Source of the DNA: Leifsonia aquatica H1aii
Lineage (GTDB): Bacteria > Actinomycetota > Actinomycetes > Actinomycetales > Microbacteriaceae
Direction of reading: 5' to 3'
NCBI RefSeq assembly: GCF_000633535.1
Contig: NZ_AYMR01000006.1
Coordinates: 1 to 64,000, forward strand
DNA: 64,000 nucleotides
The notes under the pieces are model-generated. The model was given only the letters and a program-made list of their open reading frames with translations. It was not told the origin of the DNA and searched no databases. This document shows positions 17,047 through 24,991 of this stretch, piece after piece (the first letter of the stretch is position 1; the number at the start of each line of letters is the position of its first letter). The position numbers and the translations under genes are program-made.

Positions 17047-18390
17047 ATGACCACACAGATTCCCGAGAAGAAGAAGTCCGGGGGCATCCGCGACCTGGGC
17101 AAGATGTTCGGCAACGGCCAGTCCACCGGACGCCAGTTCGGCATCCTGGGCGCCCTCGTCGTCATCGTGGTGCTCTTCCAGATCCTCACCGGCGGCAAGA
17201 CGCTCGACCCGGTGAACCTCATCAACCTGGTCAACCAGAACGCCTACGTGCTGATCCTCGCGATCGGCATGGTCATGGTGATCATCGCCGGCCACATCGA
17301 CCTGTCGGTCGGCTCGGTCGCGGCGGTGGTCGGCATCGTGGTGGCCCAGGCAATGACGCAATGGAACATGCCCTGGCCGCTCGCCATCGTGCTCGGTCTC
17401 GCGATCGGCGCCGTGATCGGCGCCTGGCAGGGCTGGTGGGTCGCCTACGTCGGCGTCCCCGCGTTCATCGTGACCCTGGCCGGCATGCTCATCTTCCGCG
17501 GCCTGAACCAGTTCATCGGAAACGCGAACACCATCCCCGTTCCCGACGGCTTCACCTTCATCGGCGGCGGCTTCCTGCCCGAGTGGGGGCCGGACACCGG
17601 CTTCAACAACTCGACCCTGCTGCTCGGTCTCGTGATCGCCGTTGTGATCGTGGTCCTCGAGATCCGCACCCGTCGCAACCAGACCAAGATGGGCTCCGAG
17701 AAGGCGCCGCTCTGGGTGAGCGTGTTCAAGGTGATCGTGCTCGACGCCGTCGTGATCTACTTCACCTTCCTGTTCGCCAGCGGTCGCGTCGGGACCTCGT
17801 TCCCGGTCTCGGGCGTCATCCTCGGCATCCTGATCATCCTGTACTCGTTCGTGACGCGCAGCACGATCTTCGGCCGTCACATCTACGCGGTCGGCGGCAA
17901 CTGGCACGCGGCGGAGCTGTCCGGCGTCAAGATCAAGCGGATCAACTTCTTCGTCATGATGAACATGTCCGTGCTCGCCGCGCTGGCCGGCATGATCTCG
18001 GTGGCCCGCTCGGTCTCCTCCGGCCCGCAGGACGGCCTCGGCTGGGAGCTCGACGCGATCGCGGCCGTCTTCATCGGTGGCGCCGCGGTCTCGGGCGGCA
18101 TCGGAACGGTCGCCGGCTCCATCGTCGGTGGTCTGGTCATCGCCGTCCTCAACAACGGCCTCCAGCTGCTCGGCGTCACCACCGACAAGGTCCAGATCAT
18201 CAAGGGCCTCGTGCTCCTCATCGCGGTCGGCATCGACGTCTACTCCAAGCGTCGCGGCGGACCCTCCTTGATCGGCCGGATGTTCGGCGGCGGCAAGAAG
18301 CAGGAGGCCGACGCCGTGGGCGCCGACCAGCCCGCCGTCGTCCCCGCCGACGACTCCGCCGAGGCCTCGTCCCGTTCACTGACGAACTGA
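17047..18390 (+). CDS. CUT2 sugar ABC transporter permease (XylH/GguB type)
   Basis: A 447-residue multi-spanning permease. The segment AGHIDLSVGSVAA is typical of CUT2 permeases, and GGAAVSGGIGTVAGSI near residue 346 is the conserved late loop. The ATG follows two bases after the ATPase stop, so expression is coupled. It ends with an acidic/Ala-rich cytoplasmic tail. The long insertion about residues 205-245, rich in charged residues between helices, is shared by XylH-type members. Confidence 0.92.
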   Translation: MTTQIPEKKKSGGIRDLGKMFGNGQSTGRQFGILGALVVIVVLFQILTGGKTLDPVNLINLVNQNAYVLILAIGMVMVIIAGHIDLSVGSVAAVVGIVVAQAMTQWNMPWPLAIVLGLAIGAVIGAWQGWWVAYVGVPAFIVTLAGMLIFRGLNQFIGNANTIPVPDGFTFIGGGFLPEWGPDTGFNNSTLLLGLVIAVVIVVLEIRTRRNQTKMGSEKAPLWVSVFKVIVLDAVVIYFTFLFASGRVGTSFPVSGVILGILIILYSFVTRSTIFGRHIYAVGGNWHAAELSGVKIKRINFFVMMNMSVLAALAGMISVARSVSSGPQDGLGWELDAIAAVFIGGAAVSGGIGTVAGSIVGGLVIAVLNNGLQLLGVTTDKVQIIKGLVLLIAVGIDVYSKRRGGPSLIGRMFGGGKKQEADAVGADQPAVVPADDSAEASSRSLTN

Positions 18391-18438
18391 CTTCCACCTC
18401 CCACCTGCACCATCCAACACACAGAAAGTAGAAACGCC

Positions 18439-19533
18439 ATGCGCAAATTCGCACTCGCGACAGTGGCTGTCGCAGCTGCCGCCGCGCTCGCCCTGACGGG
18501 TTGCTCGAGCCGTGACGGCTCGTCCGGCTCGTCGACGGCTGCCGGCTTCGACAAGGGCGCCACGATCGGCGTCGCCCTCCCGACCAAGACGTCGGAGAAC
18601 TGGGTGCTCGCCGGTGACCTCTTCACCAACGACCTCAAGGACGCCGGCTTCAAGGGCGACGTGCAGTACGCCGGTGCCTCGGGCGCCGTCGCCGACCAGC
18701 AGTCGCAGATCCAGTCGATGATCACCAACGGCGCGAAGGTCATCATCATCGGTGCCGTCGACGGCGGCCAGCTCGCGGCTCAGGCCAAGGCGGCCCACGA
18801 CGCCGGCGCCGTCGTCATCGCGTACGACCGCCTGATCCTCAACACGAAGGACGTCGACTACTACGTCGCGTACGACAACGAGAAGGTCGGCGAGCTGCAG
18901 GGCCAGGCCCTCCTCGACGGCATGAAGGCCAAGTTCCCGGACAAGAAGACCTACAACATCGAGCTGTTCTCCGGTTCGCCGGACGACGCCAACTCGAAGG
19001 TATTCTTCGACGGTGCGATGAAGGTCCTCCAGCCGAAGATCGACGACGGCACCCTGAAGGTCGTCTCGGGCCAGACCGACATCAAGCAGACCGCCACCCA
19101 GGGCTGGCTGCCGGCCAACGCGCAGACCCGCATGGACACGCTCCTCGCGGCCAACTACGCGTCGACCGAGCTCGACGGCGTGCTGTCGCCGAACGACACC
19201 CTCGCCCGCGCGATCATCACCTCGGTCCAGGGCGCCGGCAAGCCGGTCCCGGTCGTGACCGGACAGGACTCCGAGGCCGAGTCGGTCAAGTCGATCATGG
19301 CCGGCATCCAGTACTCGACCATCAACAAGGACACCCGCGCGCTGGTCAAGCAGGCCGTCGCGATGGTCACGTCCCTGCAGAAGGGCGACAAGCCGGAGAT
19401 CAACGACCCGACGTCGTACAACAACGGCGCGAAGGTCGTCCCGGCTTACCTGCTCACCCCGGTCGTCGTGACCAAGGAGAACGCGGCGGAGGCGTACGCC
19501 AACGACCCGACCCTGGAGCCGCTGACCAAGTAG
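18439..19533 (+). CDS. CUT2 sugar-binding lipoprotein (ChvE/XylF-like)
   Basis: A 364-residue periplasmic-binding-protein type 1 lipoprotein. The signal ends in LTGC and is followed by a Ser/Gly linker. IGVALPTKTSENW begins the mature fold, VIAYDRLI is a strand-loop of the XylF/ChvE group, and GVLSPNDTLARAII and VVTGQDSE are late sugar-contacting segments. It lies 48 bases downstream of the permease and is the last gene before a strong terminator. ChvE-like proteins bind galactose, glucose, arabinose or xylose; the exact ligand is not deducible. Confidence 0.9.
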   Translation: MRKFALATVAVAAAAALALTGCSSRDGSSGSSTAAGFDKGATIGVALPTKTSENWVLAGDLFTNDLKDAGFKGDVQYAGASGAVADQQSQIQSMITNGAKVIIIGAVDGGQLAAQAKAAHDAGAVVIAYDRLILNTKDVDYYVAYDNEKVGELQGQALLDGMKAKFPDKKTYNIELFSGSPDDANSKVFFDGAMKVLQPKIDDGTLKVVSGQTDIKQTATQGWLPANAQTRMDTLLAANYASTELDGVLSPNDTLARAIITSVQGAGKPVPVVTGQDSEAESVKSIMAGIQYSTINKDTRALVKQAVAMVTSLQKGDKPEINDPTSYNNGAKVVPAYLLTPVVVTKENAAEAYANDPTLEPLTK

Positions 19534-19565
19534 CACCAGCCCGACCGCCACGGCGGGACGGCGAG

Positions 19566-19598
19566 AAGGGCCGGAGCGACGATGTCGCTCCGGCCCTT
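19566..19598 (+). terminator. Rho-independent-type terminator after the CUT2 operon
   Basis: A perfect 15-base stem (19566-19580 with 19584-19598) and a three-base GAT loop, followed by a short T run. It begins 33 bases after the binding-protein stop and separates the transporter from the next regulator gene. Confidence 0.9.
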
Positions 19599-19756
19599 TC
19601 GGTATCCCCCTGGTTCCGTCCCCCTGGCCGGAAGTCTGCGTCCAGACTATGAGCGGGCGGGAACGCGGGACATCGGGGTCTCCACGGATTCCGGGCACCG
19701 TGTGCGCCCGTACCGGATGGTCGGTTTTGTGGAATCCTTCGATATGAGGTAAACAT

Positions 19757-19782
19757 ATATCAGGGTATCCGCATCCTATTCG
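19757..19782. promoter_or_regulatory. Operator-like site D upstream of the second GntR gene
   Basis: GGTATCCGCATCCTATTC contains TATCC and ATCCTATT half-sites like those at 12351-12358 and 12415-12427, though without a full CCTATAGG palindrome. It lies in an AT-richer stretch (TAAACATATATCAGG) 26 bases before the ATG at 19808, where autoregulation would act. Confidence 0.4.
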
Positions 19783-19807
19783 ACCTCACCCGGCGAAAGA
19801 GCACGAT

Positions 19808-20518
19808 ATGACCCTCGACAGCGCCCTCGCCCTCGCTCCCGTCTCACACCTCGTCCCGTCGCGGGCGGCCGACCGCCGCCTCCTGCGCAACGACGTCTTC
19901 GAACTGATGCTGGAGCGCATCATGGACGGCACGCTCGAGCCGGGCTCCCGGCTGAAGGACGCGGAGCTCACCGACTGGCTGCGGGTCTCGCGGACGCCCG
20001 TCCGCGAGGCCCTCGGACGGCTCGGCACGATCGGACTGGTGGAGAGCTCGCCCAATCGCTACACGATCGTCGCGCCGCTCGTCGAGCGGGAGGTGCGCGA
20101 CGCGATCGACGTCCTCCGGCGCCTGTATCCCGACGCGGTCCGCGACGGCCTGGCGCACCTCGACGACGATGCCGAGCTCGAGATCGGTCTGCTGGCCGGC
20201 CGACTGGAGCGCGACGAGGATCAGCACCCGGTCGACGTCTTCCTCCGCATCGTGCGGGTCGTTCTCGATGCCGTTCCCAACGGTGTGCTCATCGAGACCA
20301 TCGACACCGTCCACCTGCGGGTGCTGCGCTACCTCCGGCTGCGGCCGGAGACGGCGGGGGCGCTGCCGCGGGAGCGGGTGCTCGCGTTCGCCGCAGCACT
20401 CGGCGACCGCGACGAGCAGGCGGCCGGGATCGTCGAGGAGATGCTCGACCGGACCGAGCGCCTGCTCGATCACGCCGCGGACGCCGACCCCGTCGGAGGC
20501 GCGCTCAGCGAGCGCTGA
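19808..20518 (+). CDS. GntR family transcriptional regulator with divergent C-terminal domain
   Basis: A 236-residue protein with a clear GntR winged helix (LKDAELTDWLRVSRTPVREAL, about 50-70). The helical C-terminal region has the length of an FCD domain but lacks the usual FH..I...SGN and EH..I motifs that supply metal-binding His residues, so its effector site must differ. The upstream site resembles the island operators, which makes it a second candidate for controlling the sugar genes. The last 14 bases overlap the convergent gene at 20505. Confidence 0.8.
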   Translation: MTLDSALALAPVSHLVPSRAADRRLLRNDVFELMLERIMDGTLEPGSRLKDAELTDWLRVSRTPVREALGRLGTIGLVESSPNRYTIVAPLVEREVRDAIDVLRRLYPDAVRDGLAHLDDDAELEIGLLAGRLERDEDQHPVDVFLRIVRVVLDAVPNGVLIETIDTVHLRVLRYLRLRPETAGALPRERVLAFAAALGDRDEQAAGIVEEMLDRTERLLDHAADADPVGGALSER

Positions 20519-20888
20519 CGACGGCGGGGGAGGCGGTGCCGCGCATGGCCGCCCGGTAGAAGCGGACGAGCTCCGCCGCACGCGGGCGCTGGGCGGCCAT
20601 CGCGGCCGCGTCCACCCGGCGTGAGGCCATGTGGTGCCGCCACGACTCGGCCGCGCAGCGGTAGTCCCAGGCCACCCGTGCGGCGGCCTCCAGGGTCCGG
20701 CACCAGCCGATCAGCTCCCGCTCCGGAGAGGCCGCCGCCCAGGTGACGACCCGGAACCAGACGTCCGGCCGGGCCGGGTCGCCGAACGTGAAGCGACGGA
20801 CCACCGCATACGCGGCGCCGGCCGCGCCCTGGCGCAGCACCCACTCGGTGGGGTGGGCGTTCGCCACGGGATGCCAGGATGCGGTCAC
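20505..20888 (-). CDS. Hypothetical protein
   Basis: A 127-residue protein of unknown function, started at the GTG at 20888. It is soluble, rich in Ala, Arg and Trp, and shows no motif I can name. The N-terminal segment HPTEWVLRQG and RRFTFGDPARPDVWFRVV resemble a small substrate- or nucleic-acid-related beta unit; the remainder looks helical. The gene converges with and overlaps the GntR gene by 14 bases. An upstream extension in the same frame has shadow-like composition, so I did not extend it. Confidence 0.5.
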   Translation of the reverse strand: MTASWHPVANAHPTEWVLRQGAAGAAYAVVRRFTFGDPARPDVWFRVVTWAAASPERELIGWCRTLEAAARVAWDYRCAAESWRHHMASRRVDAAAMAAQRPRAAELVRFYRAAMRGTASPAVVSAR

Positions 20889-20932
20889 GGCGAAACTGTA
20901 CGAAACGCCGCCGACACCGCGGGCGGTTCCCG

Positions 20933-21238
20933 TCAGGTGAGCAGTCGGATGAGCGCCGCCACCAGTGCCGCGGCCGGCACGACGACGATGAACGGCACGC
21001 GCAGAGCGTAGAGGCCCGCTGCGATCGCCACGGCGGGCAGGCGCGCGTCCAGTTGCAGCGACTGGCTGGCGCCGAAGGTCTGCACGGCGATCAGCGCAGC
21101 GAGGAGCGCGGCGGTGAGCAGATCGCTGACCCGCGCGACGGTCGGGTGGTCGAGCGCCTTCGGGGGCACGAGCCAGCCGACGGCCTTGAGCGCGAGCACG
21201 GCGATCGACCCGAGCAGGATGATGTTCCACGTGGTCAC
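20933..21238 (-). CDS. azlD: AzlD family branched-chain amino acid export subunit
   Basis: A 101-residue membrane protein with about three to four hydrophobic helices. AVGWLVPPKAL and the final LRVPFIVVVPAAALVAALIR match AzlD. Its GTG overlaps the stop of azlC by four bases (GTGA). AzlC and AzlD together export branched-chain amino acids or their analogues. Confidence 0.85.
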   Translation of the reverse strand: MTTWNIILLGSIAVLALKAVGWLVPPKALDHPTVARVSDLLTAALLAALIAVQTFGASQSLQLDARLPAVAIAAGLYALRVPFIVVVPAAALVAALIRLLT

Positions 21239-21975
21239 GGCTCCACCTCCCTCTCCATCGGGATGGCCTCGGGGTGCGGAGGGTCGTCGCGCCGCCCGAA
21301 CAGGTTCAGCACGCCGACCACGATGGCCACGACGGCGGCCGCGAGGACCGGCAGCCCGGGCAGCAGGAACGGCGTCAGCAGGGTCGCGACGAATCCGGCG
21401 GCCACGGCGACGGCCTGCGTCTGCCGGGCTCGCAGCCGCGGCCAGAGCAGGCCGAGGAAGGCGGCGGCCGCGGCGGCGTCCAGGCCGTAGGCGCGCACGT
21501 CTCCGATCAGATTGCCGAGGAGTGCGCCCGCCAGGGTCATCAGGTTCCAGCCCACGTAGACGACGAGCCCCGTGACCCAGAACCCCATCCGCTGCGCCCG
21601 CGGGTCCGTCTGCGCCGTGGCTACCGCCGTCGACTCGTCGATGGTGAGCTGCACGGCGGCGGCTCGGCGCCAGAATCCCCGGCCGATGATGCGGGAGAGC
21701 CGCAGTGCATAGAACGAGTTCCGCACGCCCAGGAGGGCCGCACCGGCGATCGCCGTCCCGCCGGCCGAGGCGCCGCCGGAGGCGAGCACGCCGATCAGCG
21801 CGAACTGCGAACCGCCGCTGAACATGACCAGGCTGAGCACGCAGGCCTGCCAGACGTCGAGTCCGGAGGCCGTGGCCAGGGCGCCGAACGAGATCCCGTA
21901 GGCCGCGGTGGCGAGTCCGACGGCCCATCCCGAGCGGGCGGCCGCGCGCACCTCGGGGGAGCGGTCGTCGGCCAT
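21235..21975 (-). CDS. azlC: AzlC family branched-chain amino acid export permease
   Basis: A 246-residue membrane protein. AYGISFGALATASGL, MFSGGSQFALIGVLA and LGVRNSFYALRLS are characteristic AzlC segments, and LTIDESTAVA is the conserved loop. It is co-translated with azlD. No Lrp-type regulator gene accompanies the pair. Confidence 0.9.
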   Translation of the reverse strand: MADDRSPEVRAAARSGWAVGLATAAYGISFGALATASGLDVWQACVLSLVMFSGGSQFALIGVLASGGASAGGTAIAGAALLGVRNSFYALRLSRIIGRGFWRRAAAVQLTIDESTAVATAQTDPRAQRMGFWVTGLVVYVGWNLMTLAGALLGNLIGDVRAYGLDAAAAAAFLGLLWPRLRARQTQAVAVAAGFVATLLTPFLLPGLPVLAAAVVAIVVGVLNLFGRRDDPPHPEAIPMEREVEP

Positions 21976-22046
21976 CCTGCGAGACTAGCGCGCCTGCGCG
22001 GGTTCGGCGTCTCGCGCGGGCGGTCAGGGTGCCGGGCCGGGTGGCT

Positions 22047-22601
22047 CTACTGGAAGAGCCGCGCGACCACCTGATCGGCCGTGCGCTCGTCGAGCGTCCA
22101 GGGCAGGAAGATCACCCGGTACACGATCGGCGCGATGACGACGTCGATCACGTCGTCGACGCTGAACGGGGCGTCCGGATGCCGCTGCAGCAGCATCCCC
22201 GCTTCGGCGCGACGATTGCGGAGGCAGTCGGACTGCCGCTCGCCCGCGCTGGAGGCGCCGCCGCGCAGTAGTGCGGCGTTGACGGGCTTGCTGTAGTGGG
22301 CGACGATCTCGCGCGCCCAGCCGACGAGGTCGTCGTGCAGGTCGTCGGTGCGGGGGATGGGACGCTCGGGGTCGAGGCGGTACGTGGCGATGTCGTTGAT
22401 CAGGGTGGGCAGGTCGCCCCAGCGGCGGTAGATGCTGGTCGGGTTGACGCCGGCCCGTTCCGCGATCATCGGGACGGTGACCCGTTCGCTGCCCTTCTCC
22501 TTCACGAGCTCCTCGACCGCGGTGCGCACGTTGTGGATGACTGCCGCGCTGCGGCCCCCGGTGCGCTTGGGGGCGGCCTCGTCGATCGTCGGTTCGGACA
22601 T
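22047..22601 (-). CDS. TetR family transcriptional regulator of the adjacent MFS pump
   Basis: A 184-residue repressor. The N-terminal HTH reads VTVPMIAERAGVNPTSIYRRWG (residues about 41-62). The C-terminal half is the ligand-binding helical domain. It is divergent from an MFS transporter, and the 90-base spacer holds two closely matching palindromes that are the probable operators. The cognate ligand, probably a pump substrate, is unknown. Confidence 0.9.
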   Translation of the reverse strand: MSEPTIDEAAPKRTGGRSAAVIHNVRTAVEELVKEKGSERVTVPMIAERAGVNPTSIYRRWGDLPTLINDIATYRLDPERPIPRTDDLHDDLVGWAREIVAHYSKPVNAALLRGGASSAGERQSDCLRNRRAEAGMLLQRHPDAPFSVDDVIDVVIAPIVYRVIFLPWTLDERTADQVVARLFQ

Positions 22602-22610
22602 GGGAATAGC

Positions 22611-22634
22611 TTAAAGCAAATCCGCTTGCTTTAA
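22611..22634. promoter_or_regulatory. TetR operator 1
   Basis: TTAAAGCAA and TTGCTTTAA are 9-base inverted arms separated by six bases. The right arm overlaps the -35 box of the MFS promoter, and the site lies 10 bases from the start codon of the tetR gene, so it can repress both genes. Confidence 0.8.
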
Positions 22635-22654
22635 CTCGTTCGAGGTTCTAGAGT
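22626..22654 (+). promoter_or_regulatory. Promoter of the MFS transporter gene
   Basis: TTGCTT (22626-22631) and TAGAGT (22649-22654) with a 17-base spacer. It is bracketed by the two TetR operators. Confidence 0.55.
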
Positions 22655-22658
22655 CCAC

Positions 22659-22680
22659 TAAAGCAAACATATTTGCTTTA
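22659..22680. promoter_or_regulatory. TetR operator 2
   Basis: TAAAGCAAA and TTTGCTTTA are perfect 9-base arms with a four-base spacer. It lies just downstream of the predicted -10 box and abuts the Shine-Dalgarno AAGGAGG at 22680-22686. Confidence 0.8.
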
Positions 22681-22691
22681 AGGAGGCAGTC

Positions 22692-23963
22692 ATGACCACA
22701 GCGGATGAGCTCTGCGCGACCGGGTCCACTCCCGCCGTGCCCGGCGCCGCACGCGCAGCGCGTCGCCCGTTCCGGCTGCGTCCGGCCACAGCCTTCGCGG
22801 GGACGGCGCTCGCCTTCGTCGCGGTGGCGCTCGCCGTCGGCGCGCCGAGCCCCCTCTTCGTGCTCTACGAGCAGGAGTGGGGCTTCGCCCCGTGGCTGCT
22901 CACGGTCGCGTTCGCCATCTACGCGGTCACCCTGCTCATCACGCTGCTGGTGGCCGGCTCGCTCTCGGACCACATCGGCCGCCGTCCCGTCCTGATCGGC
23001 GCACTCGCGCTGCAGGTCGTGGCGATGCTGATGTTCCTGTCCGCGTCCGACATCGGCTGGATCATCGCCGCCCGCTCGGTGCAGGGTGTCGCCACCGGCG
23101 CCGCCATGAGCACCTTCACGGCCGCACTGGTCGAGTTGGCCCCGGAACGGCAGAAGAAGCTCGGCGCGACCATCGGGAGCACCGCCCCCGTCGGCGGCCT
23201 CGCGCTCGGCGCCCTCTTCGCCGGTCTGGCCGTCCAGTTCGCCGCGGCGCCGACGACCCTCGTCTTCGTCACCCTCGCGCTGCTCTTCGCCGCCGGCATC
23301 GTCGTCGTGGCGGCCTCGCCCGAAACCGTCGGCCGCCGTCCCGGCGCGGTGCGGTCGCTGATCCCGCGCCTGGTCATCCCCCGGGCCGCCCGCAGCGAGT
23401 TCGTCGGCGCCATCCCCCTCTTCCTCGCGACCTGGATGCTGGCCGGACTCTTCATCGGACTCTCGCCGACGATCCTGCACGGCGTGTTCCATCTCGACAG
23501 CGGGCTGCTGAACGGCGCGATCGTCGCGGCGCCGCCCGCGGTCGGCGCCGTCGCCGGGCTCGCCCTGACCCGCGCTCCCGCGCGCCGGACCACCGTGTGG
23601 GCGATGGCCGCGATCGTCGTCGGCATCGTCCTGGCCGGCGTCGGCATCGCCGCCGCGGTGCTGCCGCTGCTCTTCGCCGGCGCCGTGGTGGCCGGCGCCG
23701 GATTCGGGGCGGGCTTCTCGGCGATGCTCCGCCTCCTCGCACCCCTCGCCCCGAACGACAAGCGCGCGGAGCTGTTCGCCGGGATCTTCCTGGTCAGCTA
23801 CCTCGCCTACGGCGTGCCCGCCCTGATCGCGGGCGAGCTCATCGCCACGGTCGGGCTCCTCCCGACCGTGCTCGGCTACGCCGTCGCGATCGGGGCGGTG
23901 GCCGTGGTGGCGCTGATCGTGCAGGCCGCGCGTGCCCGGCGCGAGGTCAGTCCAGGTCGATGA
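22692..23963 (+). CDS. MFS transporter, drug-efflux type
   Basis: A 423-residue major facilitator protein with about 12 helices. SLSDHIGRRPVLIGAL, the loop between helices 2 and 3, is the MFS signature. AAGGAGG precedes the ATG by five bases. TetR control and the drug-efflux-like fold point to export of a toxic small molecule. The 3' end overlaps the convergent oxidoreductase gene by 17 bases. Confidence 0.88.
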   Translation: MTTADELCATGSTPAVPGAARAARRPFRLRPATAFAGTALAFVAVALAVGAPSPLFVLYEQEWGFAPWLLTVAFAIYAVTLLITLLVAGSLSDHIGRRPVLIGALALQVVAMLMFLSASDIGWIIAARSVQGVATGAAMSTFTAALVELAPERQKKLGATIGSTAPVGGLALGALFAGLAVQFAAAPTTLVFVTLALLFAAGIVVVAASPETVGRRPGAVRSLIPRLVIPRAARSEFVGAIPLFLATWMLAGLFIGLSPTILHGVFHLDSGLLNGAIVAAPPAVGAVAGLALTRAPARRTTVWAMAAIVVGIVLAGVGIAAAVLPLLFAGAVVAGAGFGAGFSAMLRLLAPLAPNDKRAELFAGIFLVSYLAYGVPALIAGELIATVGLLPTVLGYAVAIGAVAVVALIVQAARARREVSPGR

Positions 23964-24972
23964 GCACCTTGCCCACGATGCCGCCCTCGACGGCGTCGTG
24001 GGCGGCGGCGGTGCCGGCCAGCGGGAACCGGGTGAGCGGGAGTCCGTGCTCGGCGCCGACCGGCAGCGCTCCGTCGGCGACCGCGGCCGCCACGGCACGC
24101 ACGGCGGCGTCCTTCACCTCCGTCGCGGTCGTGTAGGTCAGCACGAACTGCCAGCGCAGGTTCTTCGCCATGCTCGGCCGGACCGGGATGCTCACCTCGG
24201 TCTCGCCGGGGCTGTCGGCGTAGATCGCGATCGTTCCTCCGGTCGCGGCGACGCGCACATCGAGGGCGACGTTCGCCGTCGGATTCACCTCGACCACGAT
24301 GTCCACGCCGCGGGGAGCCAGGGCGCCGATCGCCTGGGCGGTGTCCGAGTCCCGGTAGTCGACGATGTGGTGCGCCCCGGCGGCGCGGGCGAGTTCGGCC
24401 TTCTCGTGGCTGCTCACCGTGGAGATCACGGTCGCGCCCGCCCAGACCGCCAGCTGGATCGCCGCATGACCGACTGCGCCCGCGCCCCCCGCGACGAGGA
24501 CGGTGCGCCCGGCGAGGCTGCCGGGCGCGAGTTCGCCGGGTGCATGCTCGTACGCGGTCAGCGCGCGATGGGCGGTGAGCGCGGGGATGCCGAGGCTCGC
24601 TCCCACGTCGAAGCCCACCTCGTCCGGCAGCGCCACGACGTGGCGTACGGGCAGGACGACGAGCTGCTGGGCGGCGCCGTCGGGTCGCTGGTAGGCCGCG
24701 TCCCACACCCAGACGCGATCGCCCGGGCGCAGGCCGGTCACGCCGTCGCCGACCTCGTCGACGACACCGGCCCCGTCCTGGTTCGGGACCTGCGGGCGGG
24801 GGAGTGGAGCGGGATCGCCGCCGCCGCCGCGCCGGGACTTCCAGTCGGTCGGGTTCACCCCGGAGACGTGGATGCGTACCCGCACCTGGCCGGGGCCGGC
24901 ATGCGGCTCCTCCCGCTCGCCGAGCACGAGCACGTCGGAGTCGCCGGTGGAGGAGTAGCTGACAGCCTGCAT
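23947..24972 (-). CDS. NADPH:quinone reductase-like zinc-independent alcohol dehydrogenase
   Basis: A 341-residue MDR-superfamily protein. The N-terminal GroES-like domain (GVNPTDWKSR, PNQDGAGVVDEVGDGVTGLRPGD) precedes a Rossmann domain with VLVAGGAGAVGHAAIQLA. The zinc-binding Cys residues of alcohol dehydrogenases are absent, as in quinone oxidoreductases. The start is the ATG at 24972. The substrate is unknown; convergence with the MFS gene does not imply a shared role. Confidence 0.85.
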   Translation of the reverse strand: MQAVSYSSTGDSDVLVLGEREEPHAGPGQVRVRIHVSGVNPTDWKSRRGGGGDPAPLPRPQVPNQDGAGVVDEVGDGVTGLRPGDRVWVWDAAYQRPDGAAQQLVVLPVRHVVALPDEVGFDVGASLGIPALTAHRALTAYEHAPGELAPGSLAGRTVLVAGGAGAVGHAAIQLAVWAGATVISTVSSHEKAELARAAGAHHIVDYRDSDTAQAIGALAPRGVDIVVEVNPTANVALDVRVAATGGTIAIYADSPGETEVSIPVRPSMAKNLRWQFVLTYTTATEVKDAAVRAVAAAVADGALPVGAEHGLPLTRFPLAGTAAAHDAVEGGIVGKVLIDLD

Positions 24973-24991
24973 GCCCCTAGCCAACCACGGG

